From Rhodoplanes serenus (GTDB taxonomy: Bacteria > Pseudomonadota > Alphaproteobacteria > Rhizobiales > Xanthobacteraceae), in NCBI GenBank assembly GCA_945893145.1, contig CAMDDZ010000016.1:1-64000 (forward strand): 64,000 nt of DNA, in the 5' to 3' direction. Position 1 is the first letter of the stretch. Each line of letters starts with the position of its first letter. The position numbers were made by a program, and so were the translations under genes. Below are positions 56,315 to 64,000 of this stretch, piece by piece. The notes under the pieces are model-generated. The model searched no databases. It was not told where the DNA came from and was given only the letters and a program-made list of their open reading frames with translations.

Positions 56315-57472
56315 CTACGCGGCCTTCGCGGCGGCAAAGCGGTCGAGGCCGAACGGACGCACGATCGGATCGAGCGTGCCGTCCAACACACAGCGCGCGA
56401 CGACGTCGGCGGTGAGCGGCGCCAGCAGCACGCCGTTGCGGTGATGGCCGGTGGCATAGATCAGCCCTTCGATCAGGCTTGGGCCGATGATAGGCGCATC
56501 GTCGCGGCTGCCGGGCCGGTGTCCGACCCACATTTCCGCGACCGGCAGTTCCTCGATGGCGGGAATGACCCGCCAGGCGGCTTCAAGCAGCGCCAGGATA
56601 CCGCCTGCGGTCAGCGATGTGTCGAAGCCCTTCTCCTCGACAGTCGCGCCGACCAGCAGCCGGCCGTCGCGGCGCGGCACTAGATAAACGCCAGGCGCCC
56701 AGACGACGTGATTCAGCAGCGGCTGCGCTGCATTCATTTGCAAGCAGATCATCTGTCCCTTCACAGGGCGGACCGGCACGCGTGCTTCGGCTGGCAGGCC
56801 TGCGATGGAGCGTGACCAGGCGCCAGCAGCGAGCACAATCGCGTCGGCGGCAAAGCGGCTGCCGTCGTCGAGCACGAGATGCGACACGCGCCCACCCGCG
56901 ATGGCGATTTCCTGCACCGGCGTGTGCTCGCGGATGACGGCGCCGGCGGCTTCGGCGGCAGCCCGCAACGCGGTTGCGACCTTGCGATTGTCGACCTGAT
57001 GATCCTCGGGACTGAACACCGCGCCCGCGATGTTGGCCACATGCGGCTCGCGGCGGCGCAACTCGGCGGTCGAAATCCATTCCACCGGAAGATCAAGACT
57101 GTGTTGGAATTCAAGCTGATGTTTGAGCCGCGCCTGCTCGTCGGCGGTCGGCGCGAGCACCAGCGTGCCCTCGCGCCGCAGATCGACCGAAAGCCTGCTC
57201 GCCTCCTCCAATTCGGCCGCAAAGGCTGGCCAGCGAGCTTGGCCTTCGCGGCACAGCGCGATCAGCCGTTCTTCGCCAGGTTCTGCTTCCGCGCAGGCCG
57301 CCAGCATGCCGGCGGCCGCATGTGTCGCGCCGTGGCCCGTCGCGCCGCTGTCGAACACGGTGACATCCGCGCCGCATTGCGCCAGCCGCCATGCGATGGA
57401 AAGTCCGATGATACCGCCGCCGATGACGGCGGTTTTCGGCTGGTCTGAATTGCGTCGCGGCGGCTGTAGCAT
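56315..57472 (-). CDS. thiO: Glycine oxidase ThiO, 385 aa
   Basis: FAD-binding start TAVIGGGIIGLSIAWRLAQCG, middle GATGHGATHAAAGMLAACAE, and end ATGHHRNGVLLAPLTADVVA are those of ThiO, which makes dehydroglycine for thiazole synthesis in aerobes. ATG 57472 is preceded by GGGAGG, which lies at the 3' edge of the TPP riboswitch, so riboswitch folding can hide the ribosome site. First gene of thiO-S-G-E. Confidence 0.95.
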   Translation of the reverse strand: MLQPPRRNSDQPKTAVIGGGIIGLSIAWRLAQCGADVTVFDSGATGHGATHAAAGMLAACAEAEPGEERLIALCREGQARWPAFAAELEEASRLSVDLRREGTLVLAPTADEQARLKHQLEFQHSLDLPVEWISTAELRRREPHVANIAGAVFSPEDHQVDNRKVATALRAAAEAAGAVIREHTPVQEIAIAGGRVSHLVLDDGSRFAADAIVLAAGAWSRSIAGLPAEARVPVRPVKGQMICLQMNAAQPLLNHVVWAPGVYLVPRRDGRLLVGATVEEKGFDTSLTAGGILALLEAAWRVIPAIEELPVAEMWVGHRPGSRDDAPIIGPSLIEGLIYATGHHRNGVLLAPLTADVVARCVLDGTLDPIVRPFGLDRFAAAKAA

Positions 57473-57479
57473 CCGCGCC

Positions 57480-57555
57480 TCCCTTCGCTGGTGTGAGCCA
57501 GACAGGTTCGATGGGTGTGATCTCAGCCGCGCATCTGCGCGACACCCCAGGCGAG
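57480..57555 (-). promoter_or_regulatory. TPP riboswitch (THI element)
   Basis: Read on the minus strand the leader holds the conserved TPP aptamer words in order: TGGGGTGTC, GCGGCTGAGATCACACCC, GAACCTGTCTGGCTC, ACACCAGCGAAGGGA. The ribosome site GGGAGG of thiO follows at once. Thiamine diphosphate binding should therefore block translation (or transcription) of thiOSGE. Confidence 0.96.
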
Positions 57556-57616
57556 CCGGTATGATCGCGGTTTTCGCCCGCCCCGGCAAGCCCCGCGGTG
57601 CGCCGGGAACCGGCGG

Positions 57617-58771
57617 CTAGATTTTGGGCTTCACCAACAGCTGCGCGCTGACCACGCCGACAATCGCCATGGCGACCGCCGCGATGGTGAGCGTGGCAGC
57701 CGGACCCAGCGTCTCGATGCCGAGCCCATAGACGATGGGGCTCAAGCCGCCGCCGACGAAGAACGAGAAGGTGTGAAACGCCACGGCCGAGCTGCGGGTC
57801 GCCGGGGCAAACTCCGTGACATAAACCTGAATGCTGGCGTGCAGCATGTAGAAGCCGCAACCCATCACCGCAAAGGCCAGCGCTTGCACCAGCCAGGACG
57901 GCCCGAACGCAACCACCAGCAGCCCAAGCGCGACGAGCCCGCCGCCCACCATCATGACCCGCTTCTGGCCGAACCAGTTGAGCAACTGGCGCACGCTCAG
58001 CGAATAGACCATGCCGCCGACCGCGAAGGCCGCGACCACGAGGCCGGCAATCGAAGCGCGCGGCTCGCCGCCCGCCAGCAACAGCACTGCGACGTAAGGA
58101 AAGATGCCGAACAGGAAGAAGCCTTCCAGCGCCACCGTCGCGTAGCAAATACGTGCATTGTGGATCCGCAAGATTTCGCGGTAGCGGCGCGCCACCGCGC
58201 CGATGTGAAGCGGATGCCTTTCGGTGGCCGGAACATGGCGCAGACCGAGGATGCTGAGCACAAGGGCGGCGAGCGTAATGACGCCGAGCAGCACGAACGT
58301 GCCGCGCCAATGGATCGCGTCCGCGACGACGCCAGCTGCCGCTGCGCCGAGCAGATTGCCCGAGATGGTGCCGGCGAGCAGCCGCCCGATGGCGACCTGC
58401 CGCTGCGCCACCGGCACCAGATCGGAAATCATCGCCATGCCGATCGGAAAGCTGCCGCCGCAGGCCACGCCCGTCAGGATGCGAAGCACCAGCAATTGCG
58501 AAAATGATGTCGCGAGCGCGGAGAGAAACGACACGGCCGCGAGCAATGCCAAACACGCGATCATCACACGCGCCTTGCCGAGCGCATCGGCCACCGGACC
58601 GAGCAGTGGCTGCGCGAGACCGTAAGCCGCGAAGCCCGCCGCCAGCATGGCGGCGGTGGTCGGCGTGACGCCGAGGTCGGTGGCGATCTGCGGTATTACC
58701 GGATCTACGGCGCGCACCGAGAGCGCGGAAGCAAACGTGAGGAAGCTCACCACATTGAGCGTGCGGTTCAT
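57617..58771 (-). CDS. MFS transporter, 384 aa
   Basis: About twelve hydrophobic helices and the MFS pattern (GPVADALGKARVMI after helix 2). The start ATG 58771 overlaps the stop of the upstream MFS gene (ATGA); the track's 563-aa ORF is a frame extension. The protein is paralogous to that neighbour: AVDPVIPQIATDLGVTPTTAAML against AIDPVIPMIASDLAIDVKTAALL. An efflux role for a small metabolite is inferred. Confidence 0.92.
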   Translation of the reverse strand: MNRTLNVVSFLTFASALSVRAVDPVIPQIATDLGVTPTTAAMLAAGFAAYGLAQPLLGPVADALGKARVMIACLALLAAVSFLSALATSFSQLLVLRILTGVACGGSFPIGMAMISDLVPVAQRQVAIGRLLAGTISGNLLGAAAAGVVADAIHWRGTFVLLGVITLAALVLSILGLRHVPATERHPLHIGAVARRYREILRIHNARICYATVALEGFFLFGIFPYVAVLLLAGGEPRASIAGLVVAAFAVGGMVYSLSVRQLLNWFGQKRVMMVGGGLVALGLLVVAFGPSWLVQALAFAVMGCGFYMLHASIQVYVTEFAPATRSSAVAFHTFSFFVGGGLSPIVYGLGIETLGPAATLTIAAVAMAIVGVVSAQLLVKPKI

Positions 58772-60027
58772 TGCGCGGTCCGCACCGGATGGCGCAGGAG
58801 CCGCGAGCAGACCAGGCTGATGCCGAGGATGACGAAGGCGCCGAAGAAGATCGTCGGCTCCGGCCCGCTGTGGGCGAAGCCAAAACCGTAGATCACCGGG
58901 CCGATCGCCTGCCCCATATAGAAACTCGAGGAGTGCAGCGAGGCGGCGGCACCGCGCGCTGTCTGCGACAGGTCGGTGACGTGAAGCTGTATGCAGCCGT
59001 GGAGGAAATAGAAACCAAGGCCGAACACGATGAACACCGCGATCTGCACCTGCCAGGGGAAGTGAAACGCGATCAACGCAAGGCCCGTTGCGGCGAAAAC
59101 GCCGCCGAGCAGCATCAGGCGGCGCTCCGGAATGAGGCGGATCAGGTACGGGATGAACACCGAATAGACGATGCCGCCGATCGCGAAGCACGCGATCAAC
59201 AAGCCCGCGATCGAGGCACGCATCTCGCCGGCCTTGTGCAGCAGTATCGCCACATAGGGAAACAGGCCGTGGATGAAGATCGCTTCGAGGAACACCGAGC
59301 CGAAGCAAATCTTGGCGCGCGGGTCGGCAAAGATGCTGCGGAAGTTTGCTGCGACGGCTTCGCGGTTGAAGGGTTTCGGCGCCGGGCGTTTGATGTTCTG
59401 GAACGCGATATAGGCCAGGATCGCAGTCGCGAGCGCGAACGCGCCGAGCACCCAGAACGTTCCGCGCCAGCCGAAGACGTCGCCGATCACGCCGGCAATC
59501 GAAGAGCCCAGAACGTTGGCGGTCAGCGCTACGCCAAGGAGCCGCGCAATAGCGACCTGGCGCTGATGGATCGGCACCAGGTCACCGACCAGCGCCATGG
59601 CAATTGGAAACACACCGCCAGCGACGAGACCCGCCAGAATCCGCATCGCCACCAGAAACGGAAAACTCGTCGCCAGCGCGCAGGCGAGCGCCGCCAGCGC
59701 CACGATCAACACGCAGGCGTTCATCAACCGGGTCTTGCCGACGAAGTCGGCGGTGACGCCGAGCACGGGCTGAACCATGGCGTAAGGAAACGCGAAGGCG
59801 GTCGACAGCAGCGCCGCGGTCTTCACGTCGATCGCAAGATCCGACGCGATCATTGGAATCACCGGATCGATCGCGCGCGTGAACAGGGTCTGCGCGAACA
59901 CCACGAGGCAGACGATTTTCAGGACGGGCGGGATGGCGGGGCTCGTTCGATCACGGCCAATGTCTGGAATTGCGCCGCTTTGGACAACGGCTTCGCGTAG
60001 GCCACAACGGCCATTTGCGCAACCCAC
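58768..60027 (-). CDS. MFS transporter, 419 aa
   Basis: Twelve-helix MFS protein with the loop GVTADFVGKTRLMNA. A GTG start directly follows the TAG of the upstream glutathionylspermidine-synthase-like gene, so these genes form one operon. The ~35-residue polar leader before the first helix is longer than usual, and the true start could be internal, though no good alternative is seen. Substrate unknown; it is a paralogue of the next gene. Confidence 0.9.
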   Translation of the reverse strand: MGCANGRCGLREAVVQSGAIPDIGRDRTSPAIPPVLKIVCLVVFAQTLFTRAIDPVIPMIASDLAIDVKTAALLSTAFAFPYAMVQPVLGVTADFVGKTRLMNACVLIVALAALACALATSFPFLVAMRILAGLVAGGVFPIAMALVGDLVPIHQRQVAIARLLGVALTANVLGSSIAGVIGDVFGWRGTFWVLGAFALATAILAYIAFQNIKRPAPKPFNREAVAANFRSIFADPRAKICFGSVFLEAIFIHGLFPYVAILLHKAGEMRASIAGLLIACFAIGGIVYSVFIPYLIRLIPERRLMLLGGVFAATGLALIAFHFPWQVQIAVFIVFGLGFYFLHGCIQLHVTDLSQTARGAAASLHSSSFYMGQAIGPVIYGFGFAHSGPEPTIFFGAFVILGISLVCSRLLRHPVRTAQ

Positions 60028-61188
60028 CTATCCGACAATGGCGTGCGGCAAGAAGCGCGATGTGTTCTTGGTAATTGGGCTCAAGTCTTCCCGGATCGAG
60101 AGCCCGCAGGGCTGACCGGCCGCGAACCAGGAGCCGAGCACGGCGTAGTTGCCGTCGAGTTGGGGCAACGGGCTCAAAGCCTGCCTGATGAAACCTTCGG
60201 CGCCATAGGGGCCAGCGTCCTGGTCGACGGCGTGGCCCGCGACCACCAGTTCCACGTTGGCGCCCTCGCGCGAGTAGAGCGGCTTGCGCACATAGGAACT
60301 GCCGAGCTCAGCCGCCTTCTCGTCATCCTCGAAATAGCCTGGCAGTAAGTTCGGATGGCGCGGGAACATCGACCAAAGCAGCGGCAGGATGCCCTTGTTG
60401 GATAGGATCGCCTTCCAGGGCGGCTCGACGAATTGGGTCGCTGCGCCGGGCAGTGACGAGCCGAACGCCTCGCGCATCATCCATTCCCACGGGTAGAGCT
60501 TGAACATCAGTTCGATCGGCGCGTTGGCCATATCGACGAAGCCGCCGCGCGGCGCGCGCCCGATCGCTTCCATCGCCACGATCGTGGTTTGCAGGCCGGC
60601 TTGCCGCGCGCAATCCTCCAGATAAGTCAGCGTGCCAAGATCCTCCGCATTGCCGGTCATGCCGGCGAGGTGCAGCCGCCTGCCCTTGCCGATGTCTTGC
60701 CAGCCCGCGATCAGACGTTCGTGCAGCGAGTTGTACTGATCGGCGTCCTTCGGGACGATGCGGCGCGCCTTGGCGTCTTCCAGCCATTTCCATTGGAACA
60801 CCGCCGTTTCGAACACCGCGGTTGGTGTGTCGGCATTGTATTCGAGGAGTTTCGCCGGTCCGCTGCCGTCGTAGCGAAGATCGAAGCGGCCGTAGAGGCT
60901 CGGGTCGCCGCGCTTGAAGCTCGTCGCCAGCCAATTCCAGTATGACGGCGGGATGCGCAGAAGCTTGAGCATCCGCTCGTCGGCAACGGCGCGTGACACC
61001 AGCTCGCGGCACATGGCGTCGAGTTCGGCGGTGGGCGCCTCCAAGTCGCGCTCGATCTCCTCGAGCGTGAACGCGTAATAGGCGCGTTCGTCCCAGTAGC
61101 GCTCGCCATCGAGGGTGTGAAAGTCAAAGCCCATCTGCTCCGCGGCCGCGCGCCAATCCGCACGCTCGTCGCAGGAGATGCGCCGCAT
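60028..61188 (-). CDS. Glutathionylspermidine synthase-like ATP-grasp protein (YgiC-like), 386 aa
   Basis: ATG 61188 gives MRRISCDERADWRAAAEQMG. Motifs SLYGRFDLRYDGSGPAKLLEYNADTPTA and FVEPPWKAILSNKGILPLLW, then SYVRKPLYSREGANV, are those of the GSP_synth ATP-grasp family (E. coli YgiC/YjfC). The amidase half of true Gsp is absent. The reaction is probably ATP-dependent ligation to an unknown peptide or polyamine. It clusters with YgiB-like and DUF350 genes. Confidence 0.92.
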   Translation of the reverse strand: MRRISCDERADWRAAAEQMGFDFHTLDGERYWDERAYYAFTLEEIERDLEAPTAELDAMCRELVSRAVADERMLKLLRIPPSYWNWLATSFKRGDPSLYGRFDLRYDGSGPAKLLEYNADTPTAVFETAVFQWKWLEDAKARRIVPKDADQYNSLHERLIAGWQDIGKGRRLHLAGMTGNAEDLGTLTYLEDCARQAGLQTTIVAMEAIGRAPRGGFVDMANAPIELMFKLYPWEWMMREAFGSSLPGAATQFVEPPWKAILSNKGILPLLWSMFPRHPNLLPGYFEDDEKAAELGSSYVRKPLYSREGANVELVVAGHAVDQDAGPYGAEGFIRQALSPLPQLDGNYAVLGSWFAAGQPCGLSIREDLSPITKNTSRFLPHAIVG

Positions 61189-61193
61189 CGTGA

Positions 61194-61580
61194 TCAGCTC
61201 GACGACGACATGGCGTGGCCGGTGGTGCCGAAGCCCACGCGCGAAACCGAACTGGACGACGACGAGCTGCTGCTCGGCGTTCCGCCGCGGCTTGTCAGCG
61301 CGACCGAACCCGGCGGCGTTGTCGAGGCCGTGCTGGAACTGCGCCAGAAGATGGGCCGCGACCAATGGCTGCCGTACCAATAATGATAGCCGGTCGATGT
61401 CGAGCGGCGCGGCTGACATGGCTCGGTTGTAGCCTTGCTGCCGATCGCGGGCGCGACGGTGGAACTCGCGGGCGTGCTGGGCGTCACGCAATCGGTGCGC
61501 GGCGATGTCATCGCATAGGCGCCGGCGCCGATGCCGGCGGTGCCCATCAGCAGCAGCGCAACCTGGGACGAGCGCTTCAT
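61194..61580 (-). CDS. YgiB-like small exported protein, serine-rich, 128 aa
   Basis: Signal-like N-terminus MKRSSQVALLLMGTAGIGAGAYA, then a threonine/serine-rich stretch, YHYWYGSHWSRPIFW, and a C-terminus with a run of nine serines (PSSSSSSSSSVSR). Position between the YgiC-like and DUF350 genes and its general shape recall YgiB/DUF1190 (UPF0441). The family call is from context and size. It may be lipid-free periplasmic. Confidence 0.8.
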   Translation of the reverse strand: MKRSSQVALLLMGTAGIGAGAYAMTSPRTDCVTPSTPASSTVAPAIGSKATTEPCQPRRSTSTGYHYWYGSHWSRPIFWRSSSTASTTPPGSVALTSRGGTPSSSSSSSSSVSRVGFGTTGHAMSSSS

Positions 61581-61587
61581 GGCCGCC

Positions 61588-61992
61588 TCACAGCGACATG
61601 GAAGCGGCGCTGAGCAAGCCAGCGGTCAGCGAAGCAAGGCCAAGCCAGATGGCGGCGCCGAGCTCGCCGGCCGCAATCCGTGCCGACAGGTCGGACACCG
61701 GAATGCGCGCCACATAATAGGCAACGATCTGCACGAAGATCGCGATCAGGCTCCAGATCGCGCAATCGACGATGTCGGCTGCGTGTGCGACCGCGCTCGC
61801 GACCGGCAGCGCAAACCCGAGCAGGCTCAAGCCGAGCGCAATGGCAGCGCCCGGCACGTTCTTGCCGATCAGGGCGAATTCATCGTGCGGCGTGATGCGG
61901 GTGTAGATCAGCAGATAGACGATGACCGCGACCGCAGACACGCAGAAATAAGCAAGGAACGCCGGCAATCCCGACAGCGACTGCAAGACCAT
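61588..61992 (-). CDS. DUF350 membrane protein, 134 aa
   Basis: Four hydrophobic helices with the DUF350 pattern (ITPHDEFALIGKNVPGAAIALG, AAIWLGLASLTAGLLSAASM). DUF350 proteins (YjfL type) are found beside YgiC/YjfC ATP-grasp proteins in many bacteria. It is first in the series DUF350, YgiB-like, YgiC-like, MFS, MFS, with gaps of only a few bases between the first members. Confidence 0.9.
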   Translation of the reverse strand: MVLQSLSGLPAFLAYFCVSAVAVIVYLLIYTRITPHDEFALIGKNVPGAAIALGLSLLGFALPVASAVAHAADIVDCAIWSLIAIFVQIVAYYVARIPVSDLSARIAAGELGAAIWLGLASLTAGLLSAASMSL

Positions 61993-62021
61993 TGTGGCCT
62001 CCCCGGTCTGTGGAGCGCTTA

Positions 62022-62070
62022 GAGCATGATCCCGAAAAGTGGATACCGGTTTTCGGAAAAGATCATGCTC
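62022..62070. repeat. Palindromic repeat element of the Rhizobiales intergenic type
   Basis: Perfect 10-bp outer arms GAGCATGATC/GATCATGCTC enclose a second stem CCGAAAA/TTTTCGG separated by an AAAA bulge and a loop GTGGATACCGG. I recognise this sequence type as a frequent intergenic repeat in Bradyrhizobium-like genomes. It lies between the divergently unrelated kdsA end and DUF350 start. Only one copy occurs in this window. Confidence 0.85.
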
Positions 62071-62075
62071 AAACT

Positions 62076-62927
62076 CTAGTGGCGCGATTTGGCGAGTTGG
62101 TCAAATGCTTGAAGCGTGCGCAGTAAATTTTCCATATCTTTGAGCGCGATCATGTTCGGCCCGTCGGACGGCGCCTTGTCCGGATCCTGGTGGGTTTCGA
62201 TGAAAACGCCGGCGACGCCGACCGCGACCGCTGCGCGCGCCAGCACCGGCACGAACTCGCGCTCGCCGCCCGACGATGTGCCCTGCCCGCCCGGCTGCTG
62301 CACCGAATGCGTCGCATCGAAGATGATCGGCGCGTTGGTTTCGCGCGCCAGGATCGGCAGCGCCCGCATGTCGGAGACGAGTGTGTTGTAGCCGAACGAC
62401 GCGCCGCGCTCGGTGACCAGCACATTGGCGTTGCCGGCTCCGGTGAGCTTGGCCACCACGTTCTTCATGTCCCAGGGCGCGAGGAACTGGCCCTTCTTGA
62501 CGTTGACCACCTTGCCGGTGTTGGCCGCGGCGATGAGCAGATCGGTCTGCCGGCACAGGAAGGCCGGAATTTGCAGCACATCGGCGGCTTCCGCCGCGCG
62601 CGCGCATTGTTCGATCTCATGCACATCGGTCAGGACCGGCACGCCGAGCTTCTCGCGCACCTCGGCGAAGATCGGCAGCGCCTGATCGAGTCCCAGGCCG
62701 CGTGCACTCTTGGCGCTGGTGCGGTTGGCCTTGTCGAACGAGGTTTTGTAAACGAGGCCGATTTTCAACCGCGCCGCGATTTCCTTGAGCGCCGACGCCA
62801 TTTCGAGCGCGTGAGCGCGGCTCTCCAACTGGCAGGGGCCTGCGATCAGCGCGAGCGGCAGCGCATTGCCGAAGCGCGCTTGTCCTACGGCGACCACTGA
62901 TTTGGCGACGGAATCGCGTTGCGTCAT
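62076..62927 (-). CDS. kdsA: 3-deoxy-8-phosphooctulonate synthase KdsA, 283 aa
   Basis: Motifs [59 protein letters not shown] and [18 protein letters not shown] identify KDO-8-P synthase, which condenses arabinose-5-phosphate and PEP for lipopolysaccharide. ATG 62927 with CAGGAA upstream is used; the track ORF extends further. The presence of lipid A core synthesis confirms a Gram-negative cell. Confidence 0.97.
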   Translation of the reverse strand: MTQRDSVAKSVVAVGQARFGNALPLALIAGPCQLESRAHALEMASALKEIAARLKIGLVYKTSFDKANRTSAKSARGLGLDQALPIFAEVREKLGVPVLTDVHEIEQCARAAEAADVLQIPAFLCRQTDLLIAAANTGKVVNVKKGQFLAPWDMKNVVAKLTGAGNANVLVTERGASFGYNTLVSDMRALPILARETNAPIIFDATHSVQQPGGQGTSSGGEREFVPVLARAAVAVGVAGVFIETHQDPDKAPSDGPNMIALKDMENLLRTLQAFDQLAKSRH

Positions 62928-62988
62928 GATTCCTGCAGTGTCTCCTCGTGGCCGGACCATGCGTCGCGGCGCCGTCCGGGTCAACGGG

Positions 62989-63855
62989 CTACGCCGCCTC
63001 GAACGCGAGCGTCGCGCCGAACGCGGCATCGGGGCCAACGACAAGCCAGCCCTGCTGTTTTTGGAATGGCGTGTTCGTCAGCGCAGCCGTGGCCCGGCCG
63101 CGATCACGCACCGAAAACCGGATTGCGGCCAGCCTCGCGCCGCGCGAAAGATCGGGCGGCGCCACGCCGAAATGATCCGCATAGGCTTTGGGATTCATCA
63201 CCTGGATTTCACCGCGCGGTGTCTTCAGCGTGATTCCGGACGAGGTGGCAAGCATTTCGCGTTCGTCTGCGAAGGCCGCGATGAAGACGTGATGGTCGGC
63301 CGGGTTCTCGGCGACCAGCACGATCGCGGCGACGCCGGTTGCCGAATTGGCGTGGTCCTGAAACGCCGGATTCCAGAAATTTTCGGGATAGTGCTGGTGG
63401 CAGGTGAAAAAACCGATGTCGGGCGCCTGCGCATCGCGCGCAAATGCGAGCGAGAACGCGACCTTCACGGGCGTGCCGTCCGGCCGCTTGCCCTCGCGTT
63501 CGAAATCGAAGGTCTTGAAATCGCCAAAGCCTGCAGCGCGGAACGCCGCCGCCTCCGCCGGCGTATCGTGGCCCCCCAGCACCAGCATCGAAAGTCCCTG
63601 CTGGCGCGCAAGGAAATCGCGGTTGTGCGCGCCGAACGAGAAATGGTCGGGCGCATGCGGCGCGATGTGGGTGGCGTCCGCGATGCTCAAGATTTCGATG
63701 AAGCAACCAGGGAATTGGACGAGGTGGTTCTGCGTCCCCCAGGCCGGCGTATGACGGTTGCGCGCGCCGACCGTGAAACCGAGCCGCCGATAGATCGCGG
63801 CCGCGGCATCGAGATCGCGCACCGCATGGACGATGTGATCGATGCCGCGCGCCAT
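62989..63855 (-). CDS. VOC/glyoxalase-like protein, 288 aa
   Basis: The start [27 protein letters not shown] and later [14 protein letters not shown] are those of the long Glyoxalase-like (PF13468-type) group. Paired modules give a metal site, but the substrate is unknown. It lies 61 bp before kdsA on the same strand and 14 bp after the NIPSNAP gene, so could be co-transcribed with the latter. Confidence 0.9.
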   Translation of the reverse strand: MARGIDHIVHAVRDLDAAAAIYRRLGFTVGARNRHTPAWGTQNHLVQFPGCFIEILSIADATHIAPHAPDHFSFGAHNRDFLARQQGLSMLVLGGHDTPAEAAAFRAAGFGDFKTFDFEREGKRPDGTPVKVAFSLAFARDAQAPDIGFFTCHQHYPENFWNPAFQDHANSATGVAAIVLVAENPADHHVFIAAFADEREMLATSSGITLKTPRGEIQVMNPKAYADHFGVAPPDLSRGARLAAIRFSVRDRGRATAALTNTPFQKQQGWLVVGPDAAFGATLAFEAA

Positions 63856-63869
63856 GTAACGCGCCTATG

Positions 63870-64000
63870 TCACTTCACCGCGGAGAACGACGTCGGCTGC
63901 AGGAAGGCGCTTTTGACGTTGGCAATGATCGGTCCGTCCTTCTCGCTCTCGGCGCGCGCGCTGATCCAAGCGGGATCGGACTGGAACACGGTCCATTTCT
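63870..64000 (-). CDS. NIPSNAP family protein, C-terminal part (partial)
   Basis: The last 43 codons are in the window: KWTVFQSDPAWISARAESE, then a tail ending LQPTSFSAVK and TGA at 63872-63870. This is the conserved end of bacterial NIPSNAP proteins (ferredoxin-like fold, role unclear). The rest lies beyond position 64000. Confidence 0.8.
   Translation of the reverse strand, partial: KWTVFQSDPAWISARAESEKDGPIIANVKSAFLQPTSFSAVK

Noticed and set aside
57111-58883. 590-residue minus-strand ORF across thiO and the MFS gene
   Set aside because: It runs in a different frame through the TPP riboswitch and two real genes.

Overview
The window reads as a chromosomal segment of an alphaproteobacterium of the order Hyphomicrobiales (Rhizobiales), close to Bradyrhizobium, Rhodopseudomonas or Xanthobacteraceae. 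The basis is the high GC content, the gene order dusB-ntrB-ntrC-ntrY-ntrX with hfq-hflX nearby, the lipA/COQ10/cinA/ispDF block, the pdhA-pdhB-pdhC operon with a lipoyl domain fused to E1-beta, a bifunctional IspDF, and families I know mainly from this group (DUF1236, DUF3305, DUF3306, DUF5076). It is mostly core genome. I see no rRNA, tRNA, CRISPR, prophage or insertion sequence. Family names come from recognising motifs and remembered homologues; no database search was run.

Region 1 (1-2931): the tail of an unidentified gene, an atypical hypothetical gene carrying a 15-bp in-frame tandem duplication, a DUF1236 secreted protein, and an exported protein in which a seven-repeat WD40 propeller is joined to a class I cytochrome c.

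Region 2 (2952-14650): a complete respiratory formate dehydrogenase locus. A large iron-sulfur protein is divergent from five tightly overlapping genes: a degenerate biotin/lipoate-ligase-like protein, DUF6505, DUF6352, DUF3305 and DUF3306. These are followed by a protein fusing a helix-turn-helix to a TorD-type chaperone, a 68-residue TAT-signal protein, the alpha, beta and gamma subunits, and a 40-residue single-span membrane peptide. Most accessory genes have no known function. This is the best candidate here for a poorly described system, probably for cofactor insertion, assembly or electron transfer of the dehydrogenase. fdhD is not in the window.

Region 3 (14651-24504): rlpA, a D,D-carboxypeptidase, tmk, holB, metG, tatD, a metallo-beta-lactamase-fold hydrolase, dps and mazG.

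Region 4 (24508-38493): an NMT1-type binding protein coupled to hflX, then hfq, a D-amino acid aminotransferase, a VOC protein, the nitrogen regulators ntrX/ntrY/ntrC/ntrB with dusB, then ispDF, cinA and a COQ10-like protein.

Region 5 (38497-49666): lipA, a GlsB-type membrane protein, a Bug-type binding protein, an amidohydrolase, lpd, three membrane proteins of unknown role, and the pyruvate dehydrogenase genes pdhC-(two DUF5076 genes)-pdhB-pdhA. Lipoate synthesis, E1, E2 and E3 therefore lie together.

Region 6 (49842-64000): an FtsB-type protein, a family III CoA transferase that seems to start at CTG, a small cysteine-containing protein of unknown role, enolase, a TerB-like membrane protein, queF with a strong leader hairpin, the thiamine operon thiO-thiS-thiG-thiE under a clear TPP riboswitch, two paralogous MFS transporters, a glutathionylspermidine-synthase-like/YgiB-like/DUF350 cluster, a palindromic repeat, kdsA, a VOC protein and the end of a NIPSNAP-family gene.
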